In this document: in pieces, positions 1 through 11,753 of the stretch
How positions within the stretch are numbered: position 1 is the stretch's first letter
How the letters are laid out: every line of letters starts with the position of its first letter
Origin: Cocos nucifera
Taxonomy: Eukaryota > Streptophyta > Magnoliopsida > Arecales > Arecaceae
Length of the DNA: 64,000 nucleotides
Reading direction: 5' to 3'
NCBI GenBank assembly: GCA_006176705.1
Contig: QRFJ01006041.1
Span: forward strand, 57,852 to 121,851
Notes under the pieces: generated by a model
What the model saw: the letters and a program-made list of their open reading frames with translations, nothing else
What the model was told of the DNA's origin: nothing
Databases searched by the model: none
Program-made: the position numbers and the translations under genes

Positions 1-828
1 AAGCTACGCTTCTTTTGCTTCATGGGTCGGTGCTTCAAATATACACCTAAAAGATATTCTATCACCTCTGCATCAATTCCAGGCATATTTGTAGGGACCC
101 AGGCAATGACATCGGCATTCTTTCGCAAGAAGGCAATAAGCTACTTTCTAACTTTCTCTTGCAAATTGGAGCCAATCTAAACTACGTGATCCTCATGCCC
201 ATCATTTAGAGAGACTGCAACAAGGTTATCAATGGATTCCCTCTTCTATCAAATCATCATGAGCATCCAATCCATCCATCGGGCAAAGATCTGGCTATTT
301 TCCTCCCTATAAGGCGATGGTGTAATAGTGCCATGCTAGAGCTTGATCTCCTCTCACTTCTCCGACCCCATATCATGTCGAGAACTTCATCTTCAAATAG
401 TAAGTTGAGACCACATCCTGAAGTACATTCAGACCAGGTCGACCAAGAATTGCATTATAGGTGGAGGGGGCTTGTACCACCAAAAAATCAACTTGAGCCT
501 TGAATTGCTTTGGGTACCATCCTGCTACAACTAGCAAGGTAACTATTTCTTCAACTGGTATAGCATCACCGATCAATCCCACCAAAGGAGAGTTCATAGG
601 TCTTAGGTGACTATCAAGTGTTGACAGTTTGAAGAAAGCATTGTAAAATAAAATATTAATTAAATTTTTATTATCAATTAAGATACGACATACATCATAG
701 TTAGCAATATTTAAAATAATAACAACCATATTATTATACAAAAATTGGATCCCTTGTGTATCCTTTTCAATAAAAGTGATGGGTTCTTCAGACCTCTGCT
801 TCTTCACCAGCCCTGCTGATCCATTGGC
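1..828 (-). pseudogene. Tat-type Ty3/gypsy pol fragment (protease to start of RT)
   Basis: Read on the minus strand, 828 down to 373 encodes a gypsy aspartic-protease domain, with recognisable blocks ILFYNAF, PMNSPLVGLIGD and YNAILGRPGLN. The catalytic Asp-Thr-Gly-Ser is degenerate (reads DNKN just before INILFYNAF), so the enzyme is dead. A stop at 373-375 is followed by a frame-disturbed linker with MPGIDAEVIEY at 54-90 and then PMKQKKRS, the motif that precedes RT in Tat elements. The first residues of the long ORF that runs on to 861 are translated Copia LTR, so the true gypsy sequence ends at 828, where element A is inserted. Its gag half lies at 21894-22755. RT and integrase would lie left of the window. 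Confidence 0.85.
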
Positions 829-1769
829 TATTGGGAATAGTGTCTCAAAGCCAATTGTCAACCTACTGATGGTTATGCTAATTCTTATATTTGTATATGA
901 ATTATAAATAAATAAAAATTATTTTGATATTATTTTATCATAAATTTTTTCATCTTCTAGTGAACTCCTGCGTTGTGGTGAAGTCCTTAGGACTATTTAG
1001 AATCGACAAAAGCGAATTTGTCGTTCAGTCCTTATACTTGTTCGCAACCAAATGATATGTTGTTAGCAAGAACGACAACATTTATCAAGTATAGATTGTT
1101 GTGTGCTATATGGATTGGTTGCCCTATTAACCAAGGAGTATGGAGATATTAATATGGCATACAGGTAAGATGTAAAGGTACATTTGCATTGAACGTGATC
1201 AACTCTAGAGCTTTTCTACTGTCAAGATTTGCTCTAATGGAATATAGGTATAAGTGTCCCTCTGATCTGAGATCACCACGGTGGCTTCCAAGCAACTCAC
1301 TGTGCTTTGGTGCCGGACTACCTAAATTTTTAATTCAATGATGAAAAATTTTTGAGCATAGTGAAGTACTTGAAGAGTTGGTGTATGAGTCAAGATGTGA
1401 TTAACCACTCTGATTCAAGAGCTGTGTTCAATTGTGTTTTAATTTAGCAAAAACTTTGACCAGGGTAGTCCTTATGAGGGGTCACGGGACTAATTGCTTT
1501 GAGATATGATTTGGATGTATCTTTCAGGGTTGATAGTTAAACTCTAAGTCATCCTATACATAGAGATCAAAGAGATGAATTATACGATAACCATATTCGC
1601 GTAGGTTATGAATGTTGCGATTGTGACTATTCGACCAATCCGGACGTCGGGTACTATTGCTAGATGATCATTTTGATTAGTATAAAAATTTATTTCTATG
1701 CTACCAGCTTAGGTTCGAACCTATGGAGTCATACACATTAGAGATTTCTACTTGATCTGATGGTTGGTT

Positions 1770-1862
1770 AAGAGTCCGATCGGACTAGGACTCTATGGTC
1801 AAGAGTCCCATTGGACTAGGACTCTTCCACCAAGAGTCCTACTGGATTGGGACACTGAGTCC
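1770..1862 (+). repeat. Three 31-bp units with internal dyad symmetry in the A LTR
   Basis: Units at 1770-1800, 1801-1831 and 1832-1862 each begin AAGAGTCC and contain GGACTnGGACTCT, so each unit can fold on itself (AGAGTCC pairing with GGACTCT). The same three units occur in the 3' LTR at 10053-10145. A looser fourth unit lies near 1938. Confidence 0.85.
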
Positions 1863-2021
1863 TACCTATCTAAAACTCTATGAATGAGAGTCTAGACTAT
1901 ATGATCATGAGTTCCAATCATTTCAGGCACCGGGGTCAAGAGTTTCACTGGTTTGGGACTCTTCGATCAGGATTTCGTATCGATGGACTATGTTGCCTAG
2001 ATACCCACCGGATTTGGACTC

Positions 2022-2030
2022 TATATTTAT
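2022..2030 (+). promoter_or_regulatory. TATA-like box in the A LTR
   Basis: TATATTTAT, followed by a purine-rich stretch, lies about 160 bp after the dyad repeats. This is the same order seen in the B, D and E LTRs. It is a candidate core promoter only. Confidence 0.35.
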
Positions 2031-3452
2031 GAGAGATTTAATTAGTAATTTGATCGCTAATTAACTCAATTTGATTGAGTAATTATTTTTGGTTCAAGTT
2101 CAATTGAATTGGATTCAATTGGGTTTGACTAGATTAGGTTATGAGATGATCCAATCGTCGAGGAGGTTCGATCTTTGATTTGATCAGGAGTTAGGCTTGA
2201 TCAAGTCCTAATTTTATTAGGATTTAATTGAGCCTAATTAAGATTAAATTGATTGGATTTAATTTAGTCTAATTGGGCCTGACTAATTTTGATCGGAATG
2301 AGTTCAATTGGACAAGGTTTAAATTCAAACTAGTTTGACCAGTCTTCCTCTTCCTATGCCACCTCATCTCTTCTTGCGTCCATTTAAATTCATGAGAAAG
2401 GTCCTCGTGAGTTTTTCTCCCATGCACAAAGAGGTCTCATGCCAACTTTCTCAACACCCAAAATGGATAAGGATTGGTGGTTAATGTTTTAAGTTTGAAT
2501 GAGATTCAAATTTAAACAAGAAACCAATTCCTATCCATGCGCCATATTTTTGTGTGCCTATCTTCACGAGAAAAAGGTTCTCGTGCTTCATTTTTCATGC
2601 AAATGTGGGCATGCTCTTGGCTTTCTCACATCCTTAGTGGATAGGATCAGGTGGTTTAGAGTTTAAATTCAAAATGTGTTTGAATTTGAACTAACAAACC
2701 CAATCTCATCTCTCCATGCGGTGCCTACACAGATTGGTGCAAGTTTAAATTGGTTTCTCCTTGGGATGTGCAATAATTTCAAATGAGAGAATACTTATGT
2801 GAGGCCCCATTCTACATGAGGAAATTGAGTTTCAAAATTTTGAAAAAAAAAAAACATCGAGAGCTTGTGCAGGGTTTCGGGTGTGTTCATATCCTAGGGT
2901 TTTTGTCTAGGGTTCGTGAAGAGTTTGAGTGAGCTATGAGTATCGTGAGCCCACCAAATTTTAGGGAGATCCTTCTCTACCTCTCTACTATATCTACTAG
3001 CAATCCAGATCATCCAAAGAGTTCATAAATGAAGATCGAAGCAGTTCAGTCGATAACAGCCATCGAAGCTTCCAGACGTCGAGCTAGCACTCGGGACGAG
3101 CCGATTAGGATCAGGATCCTTGTGTGAATGATCCACGAAGGCCAGACATACTATGTGGCTGTATCACAATGAGTGCACCTCCATAACGATGATCGAATTA
3201 TGGTGATCGACTACCCGTGCAAGGTATCGTGTTCTGAACACGTAGTTGTAGTAGTAAATAGTTACTGCTATTGTTATTATTTTTGTTTTCAAATTTAAAG
3301 CATGTATATCACATTTAGATCCTATGTATAGGGTTTTTTTGATATGATCAGTAGCTAATAATTAATTAGATTAATTATATTTTTTACTATATTTAATATA
3401 TTTTTTAAAAAATTGAAAATAGGGCTAGAAACCCTACACTGGAAACCTTTAG

Positions 3453-3464
3453 TGGTATCAGAGC
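3453..3464 (+). other. Primer-binding site of Copia A
   Basis: TGGTATCAGAGC, complementary to the 3' end of initiator Met-tRNA, lies one base after the LTR end. It primes minus-strand DNA synthesis. Confidence 0.93.
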
Positions 3465-5157
3465 AAGGTTCATTAAATATGATTTATATGCTTTAGAATT
3501 TAAAAATTTATGCATATTAGATATGTATTTTATTTGAGTAGCCGAGTAATCAAGCTTGAATGAGCCACCAAGCCATCTAGTCATAAGGGATAAGCATGGT
3601 TTAAAGGCCATCTCCTTCCATTCGATGGGGATCCCTTATGGCGGTAGGGGTGCCACTATGAACTCATTCTTGAAGATAAATGATGAAAGAGTTTTTTAGA
3701 TTGATTTAATCTAAATTTTAATCATGAATGTGTTAGATTAGTTCTAAATTTAGATTCATGATTAGTTTTTTTATATAGTGTACATAAAACATACAACTAG
3801 TACTGTTTGTGAAATGAGCCGATCCATTTTTGTAATGAGTCGACCCATTTAGTGAACAGTGTTATGTTGTGAAGAATCTTTCAAAATTTTGAAAAATATT
3901 TTTGAAATGCTGAACCCCAACCCTCAGCCCATAAACTTAATTGAAGATTAAGTAAAATGAATTAGGATCTAGAATTATAAATTAAAGATCCTAAGTCATT
4001 AATCATAAAACAAGGATTATTGGGTTAGATGAATTAGGTCCATTAAATGGGTTTGACCTAAGGTTAGTTAAAGAATGGACTAAATTAGAGTAATTGGTCA
4101 AATCTAACCAAATGTTGAATTAGATTTGGTCAAGGACTCTTTAGACTCAATTACAATAGTTGTAGTTGGTCAAGTCCATGCCTTTAATGAGGACCAAATG
4201 GACTTGATTTGTGTCTATGCAGTCGAATCTGAAATTATTAGGTTGGTCAAATCAAAACTAATAAATCAGATGGTGTCTAAGGTAAGTTTGGTAGTTTGAC
4301 CAATGCTTTTTAATTGGAAACTACTCACACTGATTCGATCTTTGATTAGTTAGTGGCATATCCCTTCCACTGATCTCGCTTACCTAACCATCCTGGTGAG
4401 TTAGATTTTGATTAGATCACTTGGTGATTCGAACTCATCCATATCAATTAGGTAAATCAGTTGACTGATTTAGGTGCTCCTAATACCGACTTTAATTAGG
4501 TCCTTATGATCTAACTTGGTGAAGTTAGTGGGAGGATCAAAATTGGCTAGTTAAATTCTCTCCTCTTCTTGAAATCCTCTAAAATTATTAGGTTCTTTAA
4601 AATGATATAGTTATACTGATAACTAGGTCGGAGCCTCCCATTAAGTTGAGTGACAATAGGTTCATTAGTTTAATAATCACTGGAGGCCCAAAGGCCTAGT
4701 GCTTACTGACTAATAGAATTATCATTCATAAAATGATGATTTGGTTGTCTTTCTAATGATGGTCTGGTTGGCCAGCCAAAGTCAGGCTTGATCATTTGTT
4801 GGTTAGATGGACCAAATGTGGTCATGTTAATAGTTGGACCTAACCAATTTTTTTCAATGAAGGCCAGAGCCTACTAATTAGGTTCTGGGGCAAAATTAAA
4901 TTGCTAGAAGTTGTTTAGAGAATCAATTGATTATGAACCTACCCATAGACACACATGGATTGACCAACCAAAGTTCGACTCATGTGTAGCCTGTGTGGAT
5001 TCTAGTACCCACTAAGAAATTAAAGTAATTCCTTAAATTGGAGTTAGAGGCTACTAGTTTGTATAAAATAGTGGGAGAACCTTTAGACTAAAGTCCAAGA
5101 CTTTAGTATTGATAATTCATATACTGATTAGGTTTGGTTTTCCTTATTTGTGCAGAA
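3465..5157 (+). other. Untranslated leader of Copia A
   Basis: About 1.7 kb of AT-rich sequence without a credible ORF lies between the PBS and the gag ATG. Positions 4265-4400 resemble the leaders of B1, B2, B3 and E although gag has diverged strongly. A strong splice donor (AAG/GTAAGT, cut after 4281) and an acceptor (pyrimidine tract ending TGCAG at 5155) lie inside it. Confidence 0.75.
4282..5155 (+). other. Putative leader intron of Copia A (874 bp)
   Basis: The donor is CTAAG/GTAAGTTTGG. The acceptor is TTTTCCTTATTTGTGCAG, three bases before the gag ATG at 5158. A branch-point-like CTGAT lies near 5124. Matching signals at the same places occur in B1, B2, B3, D and E. Splicing is inferred from sequence only. 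Confidence 0.5.
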
Positions 5158-5999
5158 ATGGCAATTACCTTATCGCTCTGGTCATTATTAGACAATGACA
5201 AGCTTGTGGGACCTAACTTCAATAGTTGGTATCGAAAGTTAAAGATCGTCCTGGAGCATGAGCAGATCCTATATATTCTAATAGATCTTGCACTTGAGGA
5301 GCTAGCTCTGAACGCTAGAGGCGCGATCCGAGATACTTACCAGAAGTGGCTTAATGATTGCACCACCATTAGATGCATTATGCTGGCGGCAATGAATGAT
5401 GAGTTTAGCCATAGATTTCAAACTGTCCAGCCACAGAAGATGCTTCAAATGTTGAACGACTGACGATGTTGAAAGGCACAAGACTAGTTGTGCCATTTTC
5501 AATGCTCGAATGAGAGATGGGGCATCAGTCATCCATCATGTATTGTACATGATCGAGATGATTGAGAGCCTGAGTAAGCTGGGCTTTCACCTGCATGAGC
5601 AACTCGGGAAGGATGCGATCCTTAATTCTTTGCCTAAGTTCTTCCTCCCCTTTCTTACTCATTTTTGGATGATAAAGCCTGCAGTGAACTACCATGACTT
5701 ATTGGGGTTGCTGTAGAACTTTAAGAAGGATCACCAGCTCTATAAGGAGTCAATGAATATAGTGGGAAGGTTTTTTTCTAGTCATTGACCCTTTAAGAAA
5801 GGAAAGAAGAACAAGAAGAAGAAGAATAAGAAGGTGCAGCCGCATGCTGGAACGTCTGCACATGATCAGACCAAGAAGCACAAGCCCAACCAGAGTCGGA
5901 TGGAGTGTTTATTTTGTAAGGAGTAGGGGCACAAGAAGAGAAATTATCCCTAGTATATTACCTTCCTTGATCCGAACAGGTCAAGAAAGAAGCAAGCAG
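5158..5999 (+). pseudogene. Copia A gag (broken)
   Basis: The capsid-type N-terminus reads from ATG 5158 (MAITLSLWSLLDNDKLVGPN, then WYRKLKIVLEHEQI), typical of plant Copia Gag. A stop at 5461-5463 reflects a small deletion. The frame shifts and continues ARMRDGASV, EMIESLSKLGF and LNSLPKFFLPFLTHF to about 5715, where a TAG interrupts it. A lysine-rich stretch follows. The nucleic-acid-binding knuckle at 5906-5947 (C-x2-C-x4-H-x4-Y) contains a stop and has lost its last Cys to Tyr. Gag would package the element RNA in cytoplasmic particles; this copy cannot make it. A TTG 24 bases upstream could open the frame, but the ATG fits the conserved Gag start. Confidence 0.85.
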
Positions 6000-6404
6000 T
6001 TGCTGGGCAAGGTAATTATATGATAACACCTTGCAACTTCTTGATATGTGATACTACTACCTGGGTATTAGATACTGGAAGCCCTTATCATATTTGTAAT
6101 TCAATGCAGGGTCTGCAGGTCAGTAGGAAATTTAATGAATGTGGGAGATTCCTGAACGTTGAAGATGAAAGAAAGTTTCAGTTCTAGCTTTATGAATCAT
6201 GAACCTTGTAATCAATTCTTGTAATGTAATTCTTAATGATTGTCATTATTGTCCAAGCTTTTTATTGAATGTTATTTCTATAGACCTTTTGACCATGTAC
6301 AGTAATGAATTTTCAATAAAAAAAATATTTGTAATGTCATTTTGAATGGTGTTATGATTTTTATTGGGCAATTGAATAATGGAATTTACATACTATCATA
6401 GCCC
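6000..6404 (+). pseudogene. Copia A protease region (broken)
   Basis: The aspartic-protease active site WVLDTGSP is readable at 6062-6085, followed by YHICNSMQGLQ. Downstream the frame breaks after about 6180 and shifts through remnants of the region that normally follows (NSCNVILNDCHYC, then SIKKI). The enzyme would cleave the Gag-Pol polyprotein. The active site is preserved but the domain is interrupted. Confidence 0.75.
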
Positions 6405-7499
6405 GTGAATGTAGTTCAATCCTCTGGTAAATGCCCTAGAATTAGTGATGTATCTAAATTCTACCTTTGGCACTATAGGCTAGGTCATATCAATAAGAAC
6501 AGAATAAACAGGTTGGCTCAAGAAGAAATTCTTGAAGTTAGTGATTGTAAATCACTTCCGACCTATGAGTTCTGTCTTCTTTGTAAGATGACCAAGTCAC
6601 CTTTTACTGAAAAAGATGAGCGACCCAATAAACTCCTAAGTGTAGTACATTTTGATGTATGTGAACCCATGAGCTCAAGTGCTAGAGGTGGATATTTCTA
6701 CTTTATAACCTTCACTGATGACCTATCAAGGTATGGTATGTCTATTTAATGAAGCATAAGTTGGAGTGGTTTGAAATGTTCAAACTATTTCGTAATGAGG
6801 TAGAAAAGCAAACTGGAAAGAGTATTAAAACTCTTTGATCTGATCGAGGAGGTGAGTACCTTTCCAGTGAGTTTCTAACATATCTTGGGAAGAATGAGAT
6901 TCTCTTCCAATGGACTCCTCCTGAAATACCATAGCATTACGGTGTATCTGAAAGGAGGAATCGAACACTGTTGGACATGGTTCGATCCATGATGGGATTT
7001 ACTAGCCTGTCAATTTTCTTATGGGGATATGCACTCAAGTCGGCTTGTTACATTCTGATAGGGTTTCGAGTAAATCTATTTCCAAAATACCATATGAGAT
7101 ATGGACAGGACGTAAGCCAGTACTCTCGCACCTTAGAATTTGGGGATGTCTGGCTTGTATCAAACGTTTAGAACGGACAAGCTTGGACCTAGGTATGAAA
7201 AGTATTATTTTATAGGATACCCAAAAGAGACCAAAGGATATTACTTCCACCTAGCTGATGAGCAAAAGATGTTTGTCAGCCTTAAGGCAATCTTTTTGGA
7301 AAAGAAGTTCCTTGCTGAAGGGACTAATGCCTCTAAGGTCGAACTTGAGAAAATTTGGCAGGTGGAAAAATCGACACAAGTAGCTAAACCTGAGCCGAAT
7401 TTGATTAGATCAAACCCAGAGCCTAGTGAACCTGCATCCTTAAGGCGGTCTGGTAGAGTACCACATCAACCGGATAGATACTTTGATTTCTTGGTCTAG
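6405..7499 (+). pseudogene. Copia A integrase (broken)
   Basis: The N-terminal zinc-binding region is readable as WHYRLGH followed by FCLLCKMTK, with the usual first Cys changed to Tyr. The DD35E triad is still visible: Asp at 6654-6656 (HFDVCEP), Asp at 6842-6844 (SDRGGEY) and Glu at 6950-6952 (GVSERRN), with 35 residues between the last two. In-frame stops near 6748 and 6836, and later frameshifts, disable it. The C-terminal part (ETKGYYFHL, VSLKAIFLEKKFL) reaches the linker before RT. At the linker site where the B/D/E family has TAG, this copy has AAG (EKKFL). Confidence 0.85.
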
Positions 7500-8600
7500 G
7501 ATGGTGATCCTGTCGAACTCGATGAGAACGATGAGGATCCGATCATCTACATGGATGCAATGCAGAGATCCGACTTTGAGAAATGGCTTAAGGCCATAAA
7601 ATCTAAAATAGAGTCTATGAAGGTCAACGATGTTTGGATATTAGTTGATTCACCTGAAGGGTTATAACCCATAGGATGTAAGTAGGTCTTCAAATGGAAA
7701 AGGGATGCAGACGGAAAGGTAGAGACCTATGAAGCCCATCTGGTTGCCAAGAGATATCCTCAACATAATAGTATAGACTATGACAAGATATTTTCTCCTA
7801 TAGCAATGCTTAAGTCCATTCGGATTATGCTCACGATAGCTGTCCATCTAGACTATGAAATCTGGTAGATGGATGTGAAGTCAACTTTCCTTAATGGAGA
7901 GCTAGACGAAGAGGTGTATATGATACAACTTGAAGGATTCACATCCATAGATGAGTCTAACGTGTGCAAGCTTCAAATGTCTATTTATGGATTGAAGTCG
8001 GCATCTCGGAGTTGTAATATACATTTTGATAGAACGATCAAGACGTGTGGCTTCGTTAAGAATGGAGAAGAGCCTTGCATAAATAAGTAGACTAATGATC
8101 CAGCGATTGTATTCCTAGTATTGTATATGGATGACATTCTCTTAATCGAAAATAATATCCTTATATTACAAGGAATAAAGATCTGGCTATTGTCATAGTT
8201 TTTCATGAAGGATCTGAGAGAAGCTTCCTACATCCTAGGCACGAAGATCTATAGAGATAGATCTAAAAGGTTGCTTTGGTTATCCCAGTCCACGTACACT
8301 GATACCATGCTAAAATGGTTCAACATGGAGAATTTCAAGAAAGGCTATCTAACGATAGACCATGAAATTTCTTTCTTGAAGAAGGATTGTCCGACGATAC
8401 CTCAAGAGAGAGAGCATATCAGTAGAATTCTATATGCTTCAGTAGTGGGTTCTATTATGTATGCCATGACATGTACGCAATCAGATGTGGCATACTCACC
8501 AGAGATAGTGAGCAGATACCAATCTGATCCAAACGAAAACTACTGGATGGTTGATAAAACCATCCTAAATTATTTAATAAATACAAAGGACTAGTGGCTT
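7500..8600 (+). pseudogene. Copia A reverse transcriptase (broken)
   Basis: The Copia RT blocks are present in order: ESMKVNDVWILVDSPEG, PIGCK, FSPIAMLKSIR, MDVKSTFLNGELDEEVYM, CKLQMSIYGLKSASR, then the catalytic YMDD at 8124-8135 (YVDD in the other families), and SQSTYTDTMLKWFNMEN. Stops occur at about 7665, 7683, 7867, 8088 and 8199. The enzyme copies element RNA to cDNA; this copy is dead. Confidence 0.87.
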
Positions 8601-9106
8601 GTTTATGGTGAGTGTGACTTGAGACTTGTGGGATTTACAGACTAAGTTTTCAGTCTGATCATGATGACAGCAAGAGTATATCGGGGTATGTATTTATCCT
8701 TAATGGTGGAGCTGTCTGCTGGTAGAGTTCCAAGCAGCACACTATGGCCGACTCAGTTTGTAAGGCGAAGTATGTTGCTGCATCAGATGCTGCCAAAGAA
8801 GTGGTGTGGCTAAGAAAGTTCATCATCGAGCTTGGAGTAGCATCCTCCCTTGATGGTCCAGTTCAACTCTACTGTGACAGCTCTAGAGCCATTGCTCAGG
8901 CAAAGGAACCAAAGGCACACCAGTGGATGAAGCATATTCTATATCGCTACCATCTTATCCAAAAGATCGTGGATCAAAGTAACATCGATCTTCTGAAGAT
9001 CGATGGAAGGGAGACCTAGCCAACCCATTTGGTGAAGCTTTAGTGGTGAAGGAGTTCGATGATCTCAAGTCAAAGATGGATATTAGATACTATACCGATT
9101 GGCTTT
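8601..9106 (+). pseudogene. Copia A RNase H (broken)
   Basis: The core is open from 8744 to 9019: CKAKYVAASDAAKEVVWLRK, then VQLYCDSSRAIAQAKEP and WMKHILYRYHLI, which are the hallmark blocks of Copia RNase H. The block before it (LVGFTD, stop, VFS) is frame-shifted. A stop after GRET at about 9017 truncates the C-terminal tail, which continues in another frame to VQIED at the polypurine tract. Confidence 0.83.
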
Positions 9107-9122
9107 AGTCCAAATAGAAGAT
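9107..9122 (+). other. Polypurine tract of Copia A
   Basis: The purine-rich run AAATAGAAGAT lies immediately before TGTTGGGA of the 3' LTR. Related elements have AAGTGGGAGAT here. It primes plus-strand synthesis. Confidence 0.75.
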
Positions 9123-10797
9123 TGTTGGGAATAGTGTCCCAAAGCCAATCATTAGTTTATTGATGGTTATGCTGATTCTTGTATTTGTATATAAATTATA
9201 GATAAATAAAAATTATTTTGATATTATTTCATCAGAAATTTTTCATCTTCTAATGAACTCCTGTATTGTGGTGAAGTCCTTAGGACTATTTAGAAATGAC
9301 AAAAGAGGATTTATCGTTTAGTCCTTAAACTTGTTCGCAACCAAATGATATGTTACTACCAAGGACGACAATATTTATTGAATATAGATTATTGTATGCC
9401 ATATGGGTTGGTTGTCCTTTTAACCGAGGGTGGATATACTAGTATAGCATGCAGGTGAGATGTAGGGGTACGTCTGCACTGAACGTGATCAACTTTGGAG
9501 CTTTTCTACTGTCAAGATTTGCTCTGATGGAATATGGATATAAGTGTTCTTCTGACCTGAGATCACTACGGTGACTTCCAAGCAACTCACTATGCTTTGG
9601 TGCTGAACTATCTAAATTTTTAATTCAGTGATGAAAGGTTTCTGAGCGCAGTCAAGTACTTGAGAAGTTCATGTGTGAGTCAAGATAGGATTGGCCACTC
9701 TGATTTAGGAGCTATGTTCAATTATGTTTCAATTAGCAAAAACTTTGGCCAGGATAGTTCTTATGAGGGGTCATGGGACTAATTGCTTTGAGATACAATT
9801 TGGATGTATCTTTCAGGATTGATAGTTAAACTCTGAGTCATCCTATATATAGACGTCAAATGGATGAATTATACGGTAACCATCATAGGTTCTGAATGTT
9901 GTGATTATGACTATTCGACCTATCCAGATGTCGGGTATCATTACTAGATGGTCACTTTGATTAGTATAAAAAAATTAGTTTCTATGCTACCGACTTTGGT
10001 TCGAACCTGAGTCATATATATTATAGGTTCCTACCTGATCTAATGGTTGGTGAAGAGACCCACCGGACTGGGACTCTATGGTCAAGAGTCCCACTGGACT
10101 GGGACTCTTTAACCAAGAGTCCTACTAGGCTGAGACTTTGAGTCCTACCTATCTAAAACTCTATGATCATGAGTTCCATTCATTTCGAACACCGGGGTCA
10201 AGAGTCCCACTGGTTTGGGACTCTTCGATCAGGGTTTTGTATTGATGGACTTTGTTGCCCAAATACCCACTGGATTTGGACTCTATATTTATGAAAGATT
10301 TAATTAGTAATTTGATCGCTAATTAACTCAATTTGATTGAGCAATTATTTTTGATTCAATTCTAATTGAATTGGATTCAGTTGGGTTTGACCAGATTAGA
10401 TTATGAGATGACCTAATCGCCGAGGAGGTTAGAACTCTGATTTGATCAGGAGTTAGGCTTGATCAATTTCTAATTTTATTAGGATTTAATTGAGCCTAAT
10501 TAAGCCTAAATTAATTAAATTTAATTTAGTCTAATTGGGCCTGACCAATTTTGATTGGAATGAGTTCAATTGGATAAGGTTTAAATTCAAACCAGTTTGA
10601 CTGGTCTTCCTCTTCCTGCGCCACCTCATCTCTTCTTGCACCCAATTAAATTCATGAGGTAGGTTCTCATGAGTTTTTCACCCATGCACAAAGAGGTCTC
10701 ATGCCACCTTTCTTAACACCCAAAATGGATAAGGATTGGTGGTTAATATTTTAGGTCTAAATGAGATTCAAATTTAAATAAGAAACCAACTTCAATC
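9123..10797 (+). repeat. 3' LTR of Copia A, left part
   Basis: It starts TGTTGGGAATAGTG and is colinear with 829-2520 of the 5' LTR, including the 31-bp dyad units at 10053-10145. It is interrupted at 10797 by B1 and resumes at 20970. Confidence 0.92.
10793..10797 (+). repeat. Target-site duplication of B1, left copy
   Basis: CAATC directly before the B1 LTR. It is identical to 20965-20969. Confidence 0.93.
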
Positions 10798-11373
10798 TGA
10801 AGGGAAATCCTGATTTCTCGGACCAGGTTCGTTCAGATCTGATCAGATCAAGAGATATATTTCAAAAATTTTTCTCTTGATCCTAATTAGATCTTGATAT
10901 ATTTCAGATCTGATTCTTATTATTTTAATAAAATAAAATTAAAAGATAAATTAAATCAAATTTAATTTACCTAATCTGGGTAATCCTATTACCCTTTTGA
11001 TGATCCTATTTGCAGCGGAAGGTTCTGGATCTTAGCCATGCAAGAGCCTGACCTCTACCGATATCCACTCGGGCTAGATCTAGAGATCCTCTTCTTCTCT
11101 ATCACACCTCCAAAAATTAGATCTGGATCTAATCTGGAGGATCTTCAAAACTCCTTTTGAAGATCTGCAGTCGTCCTACGCAGCAGTTCAGCCTTCTTGC
11201 TTTTGATCGCCTTTCTTTGATCTGGATCGCACCAACCAAGGTCCAAAACCCTTTTGGATGTGGAGAGCAAGGGGAGAAGGTGGTTTGGCATGGAGAAGGA
11301 GGGAGAGGCAGCCTTGGGGCATAGAGAAACTCTTTTCTCAATCTCATATGTATCTGAGTTGGGTACAGGGTCT

Positions 11374-11382
11374 TATTTATAG
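11374..11382 (-). promoter_or_regulatory. TATA box in the B1 3' LTR
   Basis: TATTTATAG on the plus strand reads CTATAAATA on the element strand, as in the other B LTRs. Confidence 0.6.
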
Positions 11383-11552
11383 ACTAGCTGTGATCCAACT
11401 CCTCTTCTTCCCAACCAATCACAACCCTTTGTGAAATCAGATCTAAATCTGATTGGTGGGAATAGAGACCCCTGGATTCCTCCTTAGAGGGTGCCTAAGA
11501 CCAGTCAAAGTTGGTTCTTAGAAGAACTCTAATTGGAATCCAAAAAGGAGAT

Positions 11553-11577
11553 GGAGTCCTTGTCCAACAAGGACTCC
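11553..11577 (-). repeat. Perfect 11-bp hairpin in the B1 3' LTR
   Basis: The arms GGAGTCCTTGT and ACAAGGACTCC are separated by three bases, about 170 bp upstream of the TATA box in element orientation. The same hairpin lies at 19436-19460, 54968-54992 and 62597-62621. Confidence 0.88.
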
Positions 11578-11686
11578 TAGGCGCCTCCAACTTGGGCACA
11601 CGCCTAGGGTGGCGTGCGCCCTTCTCCTTGCCAGGTTCTGGCAGGGGATAGGCCCCCACCAGCTCTCCAATAGGTGCATGACATGT

Positions 11687-11753
11687 GGTCAAAAGTCAAA
11701 GTGTCAATGGTCAACGTTTGACCAGTCAAAGGTAGACTTTTGACCAAAGTCAA
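11687..11753 (-). promoter_or_regulatory. W-box cluster in the B1 3' LTR
   Basis: Eight TTGAC cores lie on both strands within 67 bp, seven of them TTGAC followed by C or T, the WRKY-factor binding core. They lie upstream of the TATA box in element orientation. Confidence 0.6.

Larger units (their letters stand above)
829..3451 (+). repeat. 5' LTR of Copia A (2623 bp)
   Basis: It starts TATTGGGAATAGTG; the 3' copy starts TGTTGGGAATAGTG, so the canonical TG has mutated to TA here. It ends CTGGAAACCTTTA, one base before the PBS; the 3' copy ends CTTCA. It contains a 31-bp minisatellite at 1770-1862, a TATA-like site near 2022 and a U5-like end. No coding sequence is visible. Confidence 0.9.

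Noticed and set aside
3405..3611. 68-codon minus-strand ORF at the LTR/PBS boundary
   Set aside because: It crosses the LTR end, PBS and leader of element A and has no family resemblance; chance ORF.
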